The position numbers and the translations under genes were made by a program. DNA of 64,000 bases from Alphaproteobacteria bacterium (GTDB taxonomy: Bacteria > Pseudomonadota > Alphaproteobacteria > TMED109): contig JAURCJ010000007.1 of the NCBI GenBank assembly GCA_030828505.1, positions 1 through 64,000 on the forward strand, given 5' to 3'. Positions 1 through 7,416 of this stretch are shown here, in pieces (position 1 is the stretch's first letter; each line of letters opens with the position of its first letter). Under the pieces are notes generated by a model. That model worked only from the letters and a program-made list of their open reading frames with translations. It ran no database searches and was not told the DNA's origin.

Positions 1-276
1 GTTTTTTCTAAACTAAAAGATTACACATCAAGACAACAAGAAATATACGATAAAATAAAGTCTATGAAAGATAGTGGTATGTCTTACAAAGACATTACCA
101 AGTATCTCAACAACAATAATATTCTAACACATACAGGAAAGAGGTGGGGTGTAAGTGGAAACTCTGTTCACTCAGTATTAAAAAAAAACATAGAAAGACA
201 GAGAAAGTTAAAAATTTTAGATAAAGAATATGAAATAGTTTGGAGTAGAATAAAAATCAAATATGAGATAAAATAA
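1..276 (+). CDS. Recombinase-like helix-turn-helix protein, 5' end outside the window
   Basis: The frame is open from base 1 through the ATG at 64, so the gene probably starts left of the window and only its C-terminal part is seen. The readable part runs from a polar helix (TSRQQEIYDKIKSM) into a segment of the form SGMSYKDITKYLNNN, then THTGKRW and SVHSVLKK. This matches the IA..LN..GI.T..G..W....V..IL pattern of the 'recombinase' DNA-binding domain of large serine recombinases. No catalytic resolvase domain is visible. Two paralogues follow at 2317-2784 and 4994-5362, so it belongs to a small local family. It may be a remnant or a stand-alone DNA-binding protein; the sequence does not decide. 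Confidence 0.6.
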   Translation, partial: VFSKLKDYTSRQQEIYDKIKSMKDSGMSYKDITKYLNNNNILTHTGKRWGVSGNSVHSVLKKNIERQRKLKILDKEYEIVWSRIKIKYEIK

Positions 277-308
277 ATTTTAAATATTATTGAGTAAAGG
301 AAACAGGT

Positions 309-671
309 ATGGCAAAAGTTTATATAAATATTCACAGTGGACCAGAATTAAAAAATAAAGCAACCTTAGGTCTTTTGGTCGCGGTAAATGCTCAAAAAAA
401 AGGACATGATGTTAGAGTCTTTTTTGCTGCCGATGGAGTCCATCTTATGAATTGTAAAGAAAAAGGAGAAATAGTAGGACAGGGTACAGGGGATGTGAAA
501 GAACACCTAGATCATCTTAAAGAAACTAATACTAAAATTTATGTATCAGGCATGTCTGCTAAGGCAAGAGGTTATGATGAAAATATATTAAAAGAATATA
601 ACGCAGAATTTGCTATGCCAGATATTTTGATAGAACTTTCTCTAGAGGCAGATTCTTTTTTATCTTTTTAG
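309..671 (+). CDS. DsrE-family sulfur-relay-like protein
   Basis: The product is 120 residues and resembles DsrE/DsrF/TusD-like proteins: a beta strand at the N-terminus (AKVYINIHSGPE), a helix with the usual A.L.G...A..A pattern, a VRVFFAADGV strand, and a single cysteine near residue 49 (MNCKEKG). The second half carries IYVSGMSAKARG and a C-terminal MPDILIELSLEADSFLSF, typical of the family's last helix. Members move persulfide sulfur or form small hexameric complexes in the cytoplasm; the substrate here is unknown. It stands alone after a recombinase-like ORF and before a repeat element. The start ATG follows a weak AAAGGAAA ribosome binding site. The family call is firm, the function is not. 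Confidence 0.72.
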   Translation: MAKVYINIHSGPELKNKATLGLLVAVNAQKKGHDVRVFFAADGVHLMNCKEKGEIVGQGTGDVKEHLDHLKETNTKIYVSGMSAKARGYDENILKEYNAEFAMPDILIELSLEADSFLSF

Positions 672-683
672 GAAATTAATAAT

Positions 684-737
684 ATCAACCTAGAAAACTC
701 GCACAAGCATTAACGGTGGAATAGTTTCTCTTTGGGG
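684..737 (+). repeat. Dispersed repeat, copy A (core ACGGTGGAATAGTTTCTC at 713-730)
   Basis: This copy begins TCAACCTAGAAA and ends in ACGGTGGAATAGTTTCTC plus a G-run. The 18-base core at 713-730 is identical to 5026-5043, and its first 13 bases recur at 7443-7455. Copy A lies between the DsrE gene and the restriction gene and has no HTH ORF fused to it. A frame through it reads RWNSFSLGG, matching RWNSFSMGG encoded in copy B, but with a stop just before. Confidence 0.8.
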
Positions 738-740
738 GGT

Positions 741-775
741 TTTTTTCTTAAAATATAAAAATCTCTACTAAAATT
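741..775 (+). promoter_or_regulatory. Shared intergenic module (T-run plus promoter-like segment) before the restriction gene
   Basis: The stretch TTTTTTCTTAAAA ... TACTAAAATT matches 4945-4980 over about 35 bases with a few mismatches and one gap. At 4945 it is the T-tail of a terminator followed by the upstream region of the next ORF. Here it directly follows the G-run of repeat copy A and leads into the gene at 801. It is probably a promoter region inherited with a repeat unit; the promoter role is inferred. Confidence 0.45.
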
Positions 776-800
776 GCGTGATTTATCGTAGTTTTAAATT

Positions 801-1364
801 ATGGCAGTTAATAATAATTTATTTTTAGATCAGTGTAAAAATTATGCGGTTTTTAAATTAATATTTAATGAGGCAGAATTATTAAAATATGAATATCAGA
901 ACAATTTTTTTGATTATTTTGATTATTTCTGGAAATATTATCAACATAAAATTCAAAGTTATGATTTTGGCAGTCAAAAATTAAAAAGTCTAAACGGAAG
1001 CGCATTTAATATTATTATAGTTTATTTGTTACATCGCGAAAATATCCAGATACACGCCATGGATGATGATTCTATGGAAGTGAAGTTTGTAAAACCTGAT
1101 ATAGTAATTAAAAATGGAGATAATACATATACATTTGTTTCCTTAAAAACATCGTTAAGAGAACGTTGGAAACAAGCAGACTGGGAGGCAATAAAATTTA
1201 AACAAAAGTATAATAGTTCTTATTGTTATTTATTAACAAATAATAAAAATGAGGGTGATAAGTTAAAGAAATTAATAGATTTTATAGATATTGATGCGGT
1301 ATATCATACAAATGAAGAAGATTTTAAAATATTAATTAAAAAATTAAAACAAATGGTTTACTAA
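801..1364 (+). CDS. Type II restriction endonuclease, EcoRII-C/PspGI/SsoII-like
   Basis: The 187-residue protein lies 5 bases upstream of a cytosine-5 methyltransferase, the usual layout of a type II restriction-modification pair. Residues 99-122 contain PDIVIKNGD, then SLKTSLRERWKQ. This is a PD-(D/E)XK variant: the PD at 99-100, Lys116 in SLK and the RERW block resemble the KTS.RERW.Q signature of endonucleases related to EcoRII, PspGI and SsoII. It is short for the EcoRII family and corresponds to the catalytic domain alone, with no N-terminal effector domain. It should cut the site methylated by its neighbour; the recognition sequence cannot be read from the protein. The call rests on the motif plus gene context. 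Confidence 0.75.
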   Translation: MAVNNNLFLDQCKNYAVFKLIFNEAELLKYEYQNNFFDYFDYFWKYYQHKIQSYDFGSQKLKSLNGSAFNIIIVYLLHRENIQIHAMDDDSMEVKFVKPDIVIKNGDNTYTFVSLKTSLRERWKQADWEAIKFKQKYNSSYCYLLTNNKNEGDKLKKLIDFIDIDAVYHTNEEDFKILIKKLKQMVY

Positions 1365-1369
1365 TTAAG

Positions 1370-2239
1370 ATGAAATTTATTGATATATGCGCGGGTATAG
1401 GAGGTTTTCATTTTGCACTGCATAAATTAGGTTGGCAATGTGTATATGCATCAGAGATAGATGAAACTGCAAGAGAAGTATATAAAGAGAATTTTACTAA
1501 AATAACTCCAAACTTATTTAAATATAATTTATTTAATAAAGATTTATTTAAATGTGATACATCTGAAATCCCTGATTTTGATGTAATATGTGCAGGTTTT
1601 CCTTGTCAACCTTTTAGTCAGATTGGTTACAGAAAAGGTTTTAAAGAAAATTTAGAAGGCAGAGGTAATATTTTTTTTGAGTTATTAAGAATACTAAAGG
1701 ATAAAAAACCTAAAGCATTTCTTTTTGAAAATGTTCAGCACATAGTAAAGCATGATGAGGGAAAAACTTTTAAAAGAATTAATGAAGAAATATCTAATTT
1801 AGAATATTCTTTCTTTTGGAAAGTGATTAGAGCATCAGAATTTGGATTGCCACAACATCGTCCTAGAACTTTTATGGTAGGGTTTAGAGATGAAAAAAAT
1901 ATAATTAAAAATTTTGATTTTCCTAAACCTATTAAACTTAAAAAATCTATGTCTGATATATTTGGTGCAGAATGTGATAGAGACATTGGTTTTACGCTGA
2001 GGTTGGGTGGAATGGGTTCTGGTATAAATGATAGAAGGAATTGGGATTCATATTTAGTTGATGGTGAAGTAATAAAACTTCAAGCAGAACATGGAAAAAA
2101 AATGCAAGGTTTACCTTTATCTTTCAAATTACCAAAATCAAGAACTGTTTCATTAAAGTTATTAGGTAATAGTGTTGCTATTAATGTTGTAAAAGCATTA
2201 GGAAAGGAAATAGAATATCACTTATCTAAACCATATTGA
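1370..2239 (+). CDS. DNA (cytosine-5-)-methyltransferase of a type II restriction-modification system
   Basis: The 289-residue enzyme transfers a methyl group from S-adenosylmethionine to C5 of cytosine. Motif I is FIDICAGIGGFHFAL (residues 3-17), motif IV is GFPCQPFSQIG with catalytic Cys79, motif VI is ENV (120-122), motif VIII is QHRPRTFMVGF, and motif X is LLGNSVAINVVKALG near the C-terminus, so all key blocks are intact. The target recognition region between VIII and X is short and contains TLRLGGMGSGINDRRNW. It follows the restriction gene by 5 bases and is probably cotranscribed with it. The pair sits in a repeat-flanked accessory block, consistent with horizontal transfer. Target specificity is not assigned. 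Confidence 0.93.
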   Translation: MKFIDICAGIGGFHFALHKLGWQCVYASEIDETAREVYKENFTKITPNLFKYNLFNKDLFKCDTSEIPDFDVICAGFPCQPFSQIGYRKGFKENLEGRGNIFFELLRILKDKKPKAFLFENVQHIVKHDEGKTFKRINEEISNLEYSFFWKVIRASEFGLPQHRPRTFMVGFRDEKNIIKNFDFPKPIKLKKSMSDIFGAECDRDIGFTLRLGGMGSGINDRRNWDSYLVDGEVIKLQAEHGKKMQGLPLSFKLPKSRTVSLKLLGNSVAINVVKALGKEIEYHLSKPY

Positions 2240-2316
2240 ATTATCTTTACTTCGCTAATACCAACAGAGTTAACTAAGTTATACAGAGATGTGCTAAACG
2301 TAAAAATCTATTATAA

Positions 2317-2784
2317 CCCCTTGATTTAACTGTTAAATTAACCCCCCATAAGGAAAACATTCAGTCACTGTGGAGTAGGTTCGTTTCACCCATCTATTAT
2401 AGAATACTACAAACCCTACTAACATCCACACCAAAAACAATCCATAATATTGAATTAAAGTTAGATATAATTTCTAAGATAAATCTTGGAAATGTGGATA
2501 GTTATGATGAGTATAGTAAGTTTATAATAAGCGAAGTTATTAGATTAAGAGAAAGAGGATATACCTATAAGGAAATTGCTAATAACTTTAAGGATAGGGG
2601 GATAAGAAGTAGAAGGAATAGAGTATATTATAAGAATTTATTAGTGAATATGATGTGGAAATATCGAAGGAAGTTAGAGAGAGAAAGTATGCAAAACTAC
2701 ATAATAGAAAATATTATAATTTTAATTAATATGGAAAAAAATATCAATAAAATACATAATATACATTATGGATATAAATTATAG
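2317..2784 (+). CDS. Recombinase-like helix-turn-helix protein, second local paralogue
   Basis: The frame is open from 2317. A plausible short form starts at GTG 2494 (96 residues). The core reads DEYSKFIISEVIRLRERGY, TYKEIANNFKDRGI, then a basic linker and a helix. It aligns with the 4994-5362 protein (DYQKFLISKILDLRSRGW...ISKWFNENGY) and with the partial protein at 1-276. The similarity extends upstream of the GTG: TPKTIHNIEL corresponds to TPKISIKINV in the 4994 protein, and the DNA at 2367-2390 (TGTGGAGTAGGTTCGTTTC) looks like a decayed copy of the ACGGTGGAATAGTTTCTC repeat. The longer ancestral gene has therefore probably lost its start. It may be a decaying gene or a re-started small DNA-binding protein. 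Confidence 0.5.
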   Translation, partial: PLDLTVKLTPHKENIQSLWSRFVSPIYYRILQTLLTSTPKTIHNIELKLDIISKINLGNVDSYDEYSKFIISEVIRLRERGYTYKEIANNFKDRGIRSRRNRVYYKNLLVNMMWKYRRKLERESMQNYIIENIIILINMEKNINKIHNIHYGYKL

Positions 2785-3583
2785 AAAATATGCTTTATTT
2801 AGGCTTAACTATTGGACAAATATTAATTATTTATCTCATCATGATTCTCGGTATTTTTGGTCTCAATCTAATGATCATAGAATTATTAGTACACTAGCTG
2901 TAAATGCTGCTTTTAACCAAATACCATTAGATCTAGCAATTGATAAATCGAGAAGAAATATTATTAATTTTTTAACTTTGAGAAGAATGTGTAGATGTTC
3001 TGATAAAACAATGAGAGTTATAATTCAGGATGGAGTTGATAGAGGAGAAATTGAAAGAATTAAAGAAGGAAGAGAAACTTTGATAAAAGCTACTAAGCTA
3101 TTAATCGATACCTATCGAGATTTCGAAAAAGACTGGATTTTATTTTATGGTCAAGATTATATCAAAGGATTATCCAAAACTAACTATGAAAAAATTTTTA
3201 ATAAAATTTTATTAATTAGGTTAAAATTTTTTTCTGATATTAATTCAATTTCCCACAGTTTTGATTTATTTTGGAATAAATCAGTAGATCATAGAATTAT
3301 AAATTTATTAGGAGTTAATTCTTTTCTAGATCAGCTTCCTATAGAGTATTCAACTAATTTAAATACTTTAAATAAAATTAGTTATGAGTCACTTAGACGA
3401 TTATGTAGATGCTCTGACAGTACAATTAAATCTATCATTAGTCAGGGTATTAAAAATAATGAACTTGAAAAGATCTCAGAGGGAAGAAGAATTTATATTA
3501 GAGGAACTAATTTACTGTTTGATAATTATAAAAAATTTGAATTTAACTGGATTAATTTAATACGAGAAAACGTTCTCTTATAA
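2768..3583 (+). CDS. Tandem-duplicated winged-helix protein (two copies of one DNA-binding unit)
   Basis: The 271 residues consist of two copies of a unit of about 120 residues, roughly 8-125 and 147-264. Copy 1 has DHRIISTLAVN, LRRMCRCSD, a helix, then EIERIKEGRETLIKAT; copy 2 has DHRIINLLGVN, LRRLCRCSD, a helix, then ELEKISEGRRIYIRGT. The LRR(M/L)CRCSD..(M/I)+.II..G and G+...I+.T blocks resemble the recognition helix and wing of MarR-like winged-helix regulators. In a dimeric regulator the two units would come from separate chains, so this may be a single-chain pseudo-dimer. It overlaps the preceding ORF by 17 bases and lies just downstream of the restriction-modification pair. A role as regulator is inferred; no operator was identified. 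Confidence 0.6.
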   Translation: MDINYRKYALFRLNYWTNINYLSHHDSRYFWSQSNDHRIISTLAVNAAFNQIPLDLAIDKSRRNIINFLTLRRMCRCSDKTMRVIIQDGVDRGEIERIKEGRETLIKATKLLIDTYRDFEKDWILFYGQDYIKGLSKTNYEKIFNKILLIRLKFFSDINSISHSFDLFWNKSVDHRIINLLGVNSFLDQLPIEYSTNLNTLNKISYESLRRLCRCSDSTIKSIISQGIKNNELEKISEGRRIYIRGTNLLFDNYKKFEFNWINLIRENVLL

Positions 3584-3768
3584 TTTAAAATCATTACTCA
3601 TAGAACACAGTAAATACAATATTTTTGTATAATGTTAATATAATAGAGATGAATATTACCTCCTTTTTAAAAGAATTATATAATGAAATTAATAACGAAT
3701 AATTTCATATATTTTTATTCTTTAAAAAAATCTAAAATTTATTTTTAAATAAAAATTGGAGGTTAAAA

Positions 3769-4911
3769 ATGGATAGAAGAAATTTTTTAGATTTAAGTGT
3801 AAAAGGGTTTTCTTTAGCAAGTTTAGCTAGTTTCAACCCTTTTTCTATTGGCCAAGTTATGGCAGAAGAAGAGTTTAAGTGGCCACATGAACAATTTAAA
3901 TATGAGTTAGGAGATTTTACTTTAAAGAATGGTACTGTTTTAAAAGATGCATTCCTATTAGTGGATGCTCATGGTACTCTTAATAAAGATAAAAGTAACG
4001 TTATTGTATACCCAACTTGCTATGCTGGTAATCATTACTTAAATAGAGGTTCACTTGGTTTAGACCGTGCTATGGACCCGAGTAAGTACTTTATCATTAT
4101 TCCAAATATGATTGGATGTGGTCAATCATCTTCACCAAGTAATACAGCTTCACCCCAAGATGGTCCAAGGTTTCCAGATGTTAGTTATTGGGATAATATA
4201 GAAGCACAATATAGATTGTTAAAAACCTATTACGGCATAGATAATACATTAATGTATGTAGGTTTTTCAATGGGAGGACAACAGGCCTTTCATTGGGGTG
4301 TAATGCATGGTGATACTACTGGCGCTATAGTATCTGTGGCTGGAACTGCAAAAACAACTACACATAACTGGTTATTTTTAGAAGGATGTAAAAAAGCATT
4401 ACAGGCAGATATAAACTTTAACGGAGGTGATTATACTTCTCCACCAGAAGTTGGTTTAAGTGCATTTGCTACTGTTTATGCTTCATGGTTTTATGATCAA
4501 ACTGGTTATAGGGAAGGATTACATCTAAAAACTTTTGGAGGAATGCCAGATACAGCAGCATTTTTAGAATTTGCAGTAGGACATTTTAGCTCCTTTGATG
4601 CAAACGACTTATTAGCCATGATGCAAACTTGGCAATATGGAGATATAGGTAATCATGAAAAATTTAGAGGAGATTGGAAGAAGGCTATAAGAAGTATAAA
4701 TTGCCCGGCTTTAATAATGCCTTCAGAAACCGATTTATATTTTCCACCCGAAGATAATATTATAGAGGTGAGTCATATGAAGAATGCTGAATTAAAAATT
4801 ATACCTTCTAAACGTGGGCATCTTGGAGGAGCAATGGTTCCTGGCTTATGCCCTGAAGAATCAGTATTTTGTGATAACGAAATGAAAAAATTACTTAAAA
4901 AAATAAGTTAA
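3769..4911 (+). CDS. Tat-exported alpha/beta hydrolase of the homoserine acetyltransferase (MetX)-like family
   Basis: The 380-residue protein begins with a twin-arginine signal (DRRNFLDLSVKG followed by a hydrophobic stretch to about residue 33), so it is predicted to be exported folded to the periplasm. The mature part is a MetX-like alpha/beta hydrolase: the strand IVYPTCYAGNHY, a nucleophile elbow GFSMGGQQAF with the catalytic Ser, SETDLYFP with the acidic residue, and GHLGG with the catalytic His. Cytoplasmic MetX makes O-acylhomoserine, but a Tat signal argues against that role here. More likely it is a secreted esterase or amidase of unknown substrate. GGAGG at 3760 precedes the ATG, and a strong terminator follows the stop. 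Confidence 0.8.
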   Translation: MDRRNFLDLSVKGFSLASLASFNPFSIGQVMAEEEFKWPHEQFKYELGDFTLKNGTVLKDAFLLVDAHGTLNKDKSNVIVYPTCYAGNHYLNRGSLGLDRAMDPSKYFIIIPNMIGCGQSSSPSNTASPQDGPRFPDVSYWDNIEAQYRLLKTYYGIDNTLMYVGFSMGGQQAFHWGVMHGDTTGAIVSVAGTAKTTTHNWLFLEGCKKALQADINFNGGDYTSPPEVGLSAFATVYASWFYDQTGYREGLHLKTFGGMPDTAAFLEFAVGHFSSFDANDLLAMMQTWQYGDIGNHEKFRGDWKKAIRSINCPALIMPSETDLYFPPEDNIIEVSHMKNAELKIIPSKRGHLGGAMVPGLCPEESVFCDNEMKKLLKKIS

Positions 4912-4919
4912 CGTCTTAT

Positions 4920-4950
4920 AAGACCTCTATTTATATTAGGGGTCTTTTTT
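4920..4950 (+). terminator. Rho-independent terminator after the Tat hydrolase gene
   Basis: AAGACCTC (4920-4927) pairs with GGGGTCTT (4939-4946) with one G-T wobble across an 11-base loop, and the hairpin runs into a T-tract to 4950. It begins 9 bases after the stop codon. Confidence 0.85.
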
Positions 4951-4993
4951 CTTAAAAGATAAAAAATATTTACTAAAATTATATATAATTATA

Positions 4994-5362
4994 ATGGTCA
5001 ACCCAGAAAGCTTACAATATACTTTACGGTGGAATAGTTTCTCTATGGGGGGGGGTCCTAACAAAACACCTAAAATATCCATAAAAATCAACGTTTTACT
5101 ATCGAATTTGACCCTATACGAATATCCGTATTCCGACTACCAAAAATTCCTTATTTCTAAGATTTTAGACCTTCGTAGTCGAGGTTGGAACGATCCCCAA
5201 ATTAGTAAGTGGTTTAATGAAAATGGTTATATGTCAGTTACAGGTAAGAGACTAAAACCTAACAATGTCTGGGGTATTATAGACAAGTATAGGAAACACC
5301 AAGAGAAACTTAGTACCAAGTATCAAGAAGATATAACCAAGTATGAGATTGTTATAGAATAG
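4994..5362 (+). CDS. Recombinase-like helix-turn-helix protein overlapping the dispersed repeat, third paralogue
   Basis: The 122-residue product starts at ATG 4994. Its first 22 residues are encoded by the dispersed repeat (NPESLQ, RWNSFSMGGG). The C-terminal two thirds carry DYQKFLISKILDLRSRGW, a helix-turn-helix QISKWFNENGY, then SVTGKRL and VWGIIDKY, the same layout as the proteins at 1-276 and 2317-2784. This resembles the recombinase DNA-binding domain without a catalytic domain. The repeat-encoded N-terminus suggests the protein and the repeat travel together. Whether the N-terminus is really translated, or the gene starts further in, is open. Function unknown. Confidence 0.55.
   Translation: MVNPESLQYTLRWNSFSMGGGPNKTPKISIKINVLLSNLTLYEYPYSDYQKFLISKILDLRSRGWNDPQISKWFNENGYMSVTGKRLKPNNVWGIIDKYRKHQEKLSTKYQEDITKYEIVIE
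4998..5051 (+). repeat. Dispersed repeat, copy B (core at 5026-5043)
   Basis: This copy starts TCAACCCAGAAAG, has the core ACGGTGGAATAGTTTCTC, then ATGGGGGGGGG. It is in the same orientation as copy A (684-737), and together they bracket the restriction-modification genes and the Tat hydrolase gene. The nine-base G-run is an unusual homopolymer in this AT-rich DNA and would be prone to slippage. Confidence 0.8.
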
Positions 5363-5374
5363 TAGGTGGTGTTC

Positions 5375-5815
5375 TCAGGGTTTTATGGTTTCTATTAACT
5401 CACCATCTTTGTATATTTCAGTTTTGTATAACTGACCATTTTCCCAGTAATGAATATTTTCACCATCTCTTTTACCGTTTTTATAATTATTTTTCTTTTT
5501 TAACTGACCACTCTCATAATAGATTAAATATTCACCTTCTAATTTACCATCTTTGTAATTTCTTTTAAATCTTAACTGACCATTCTCATAATACTCTAAA
5601 TATTCACCTTCCCTTTTACCGTCTTTGTAACTAACTTTAATTGTAATTATATTTTTATCTTTATAAGCATACCAAAGTATATTTCCAGTAAAAGGTACAT
5701 CTGAATTTTTCTCATAATACAATCCATCTCTTTGTACCAAGTCATCCATAGAGACATCTTTACTCCAACTAACGGAAGTAAATAAAAGACAGGATATTAT
5801 GAGTAAGTATTTCAT
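5375..5815 (-). CDS. Secreted YwqK/MORN-variant repeat protein
   Basis: The 146-residue protein has an N-terminal signal peptide (KYLLIISCLLFTSVSWS) and then repeats of the form YENGQL.....YKDGK.EGE, seen at least four times. This is the MORN-like repeat of the 'YwqK antitoxin' annotation group. A paralogue with the same opening (GLYYEKN...PFTG) lies at 13175-13798. The repeats form a beta-ribbon; in secreted bacterial versions the role is not known, and the antitoxin name is inherited from one Bacillus protein. It is convergent with the preceding HTH ORF, 12 bases apart. Confidence 0.75.
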   Translation of the reverse strand: MKYLLIISCLLFTSVSWSKDVSMDDLVQRDGLYYEKNSDVPFTGNILWYAYKDKNIITIKVSYKDGKREGEYLEYYENGQLRFKRNYKDGKLEGEYLIYYESGQLKKKNNYKNGKRDGENIHYWENGQLYKTEIYKDGELIETIKP

Positions 5816-6318
5816 AAGATTAGTATAGGTAATTTTCTATGAATGTTAAATCAAACTTTGTGAGGTTTTGGGGGTAGAATATAGACCATATTATATGATT
5901 AAATATAATGGTGGTTTAGATAGTGGACTCTAATTAGACCAGAACGTTCCAAATACTTTCATTTAAAAAAATATTCCCAAAAAAAATTCGGACAAATCTA
6001 CGAACTACCTATGTCCTAAATTTAGGTCTGGTTACTTGGTATGTTAAGACATGATTATTGGTTTTCTTCAGTCCCAATAATCTAGAAAGGTAGGTTATAT
6101 GATTAAATAAAATATGAGGGTGATTATGCATTGGAGAGTGCTTTTGAAAGTCTTGGAGAAGTTGCAATGGTAAAAATGATGGAGGATAGAAAAGTTATAG
6201 AAAGTATTGAGCAATTTACAAAATATATAGATGATAATAAGTTTGAAGAAGTATTTGGTGAGTTATATAGCGAGTAAAATTTTATCACCTTCCATAATTT
6301 AAGTAATGAATAATGCTA
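5816..6318. other. Non-coding stretch with inverted repeats and an ORF remnant
   Basis: No intact gene is seen. A 12-base palindrome CCTAAATTTAGG lies at 6015-6026. An inverted repeat GATTATTGG / CCAATAATC lies at 6053-6061 and 6074-6082 with a 12-base loop and no T-tail. A short direct repeat TTATATGATTAAATA occurs at 5891 and again at 6095. The remnant at 6098-6277 is listed separately. Confidence 0.6.
6098..6277 (+). pseudogene. Remnant of a small gene, function unknown
   Basis: An ATG at 6098 (MIK) runs into a stop at once, but the frame from 6107 to 6277 is open and reads as a plausible acidic helical protein: YEGDYALESAFESLG, MVKMMEDRKVIESIEQ, and a C-terminal FEEVFGELYSE. A one- or two-base change near 6104 would join the ATG to this frame. 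No family is recognised. It could also be a short gene starting at ATG 6167. Confidence 0.35.
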
Positions 6319-7353
6319 TTAATTATTATACTTTAATGCTTTATGAAGTGCGTTACGGTACCTTTCAAAATCTTCTACTTGAGGAAGATGGCCTAGACCT
6401 TCAAGCTCTATAACATTAATTTTAGAATTACGTTTTTTAACTTGTTTACCTAAATTATCATATCTTCCAAGCTCATATTCAATACCTGTTTTTTTCCAGT
6501 TGCGTCCAGGGCCAGTTCTGTCTCGCGTACCAATAATTAAAGTAACAGGCATTTTAAAATTTTTAAACTCTTCTATAACTGGTCCTGTAAAAATCATATT
6601 ATAGGCTAGTGCACTAACTTTTGCTAATGTAGGCCAGTCACTGCCGTTTACCCATCCAATTAAGGGTATAGCTAAGGCCTCATATTTTGTATTCCAAGAG
6701 CCATCATAATAATATTTTTTTTGATAATTTATTATGCTTTTATATTTTAGCTTTAATTCTTTTTCATAGAAAAAACTAACATCTTTATATTCTACAAAGT
6801 TTAAATAGTTCTCTAAGCCAATTGGGTTAACTAAAATAATACGCTTAGTTATATCTGGAAAAAGAAGTGCAAAACGAGATGCAAGCATACCACCCATAGA
6901 ATGAGCTATTAATTGTGTTGATTTAATATCTAAATGTTTTAATAAATTTTTAGTATTATTAGATAAAGCTTCAAATGAATATTGATAATCTAACGGCTTT
7001 GATGATTTTCCAAACCCTAATTGATCAGGTATTAAAACTCCATATCCCATAGAATTAAGAAGTTCTGCTGTCTCTTTCCAATAAGCACCATTAAAATTTT
7101 TTCCATGTAATAAAGTTACTACCCCCTTATCAGAATTAGAAGTTGGCAGATACATATAAGCCATATCAAGGTCTTTGCCTTGAGATTGAAATTTATATCT
7201 ATTTAATTTAAATGGATAATCATATCCACTTAAATTTTTATCAAAGGATACTTTTTTTAAATTATCTGTATCTTGTGCATAAGTTATTGAAGATACTAAT
7301 ATAAAAAAATTCAATACCAAACCTAATTGAAAAAATAATTGATTTCTAATCAT
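6319..7353 (-). CDS. Secreted alpha/beta hydrolase
   Basis: The 344-residue protein has a signal peptide (hydrophobic residues about 8-26, ending TYAQD). It has an alpha/beta hydrolase core: the oxyanion strand VTLLHGKNFNGAYW, DQLGFGKSSKP, the nucleophile elbow AHSMGGMLAS, an acidic residue in IIGTRDRTGPGR and the catalytic His in GLGHLPQVEDF. The fold covers esterases, epoxide hydrolases and C-C hydrolases, and periplasmic location is predicted. It is unrelated in detail to the MetX-like Tat hydrolase at 3769. No neighbouring gene suggests a substrate. Confidence 0.85.
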   Translation of the reverse strand: MIRNQLFFQLGLVLNFFILVSSITYAQDTDNLKKVSFDKNLSGYDYPFKLNRYKFQSQGKDLDMAYMYLPTSNSDKGVVTLLHGKNFNGAYWKETAELLNSMGYGVLIPDQLGFGKSSKPLDYQYSFEALSNNTKNLLKHLDIKSTQLIAHSMGGMLASRFALLFPDITKRIILVNPIGLENYLNFVEYKDVSFFYEKELKLKYKSIINYQKKYYYDGSWNTKYEALAIPLIGWVNGSDWPTLAKVSALAYNMIFTGPVIEEFKNFKMPVTLIIGTRDRTGPGRNWKKTGIEYELGRYDNLGKQVKKRNSKINVIELEGLGHLPQVEDFERYRNALHKALKYNN

Positions 7354-7416
7354 AAGCCCTTATATCCTTTTTTTAAATTGTAAAATGGGTAGCTTATAAG
7401 ATAAGAGAAAGTAGAT

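Noticed and set aside
2240-2490. tRNA gene as an integration site beside the restriction island
   Set aside because: No T-loop GTTCAAATC-type sequence or acceptor stem could be found here or elsewhere in the window.
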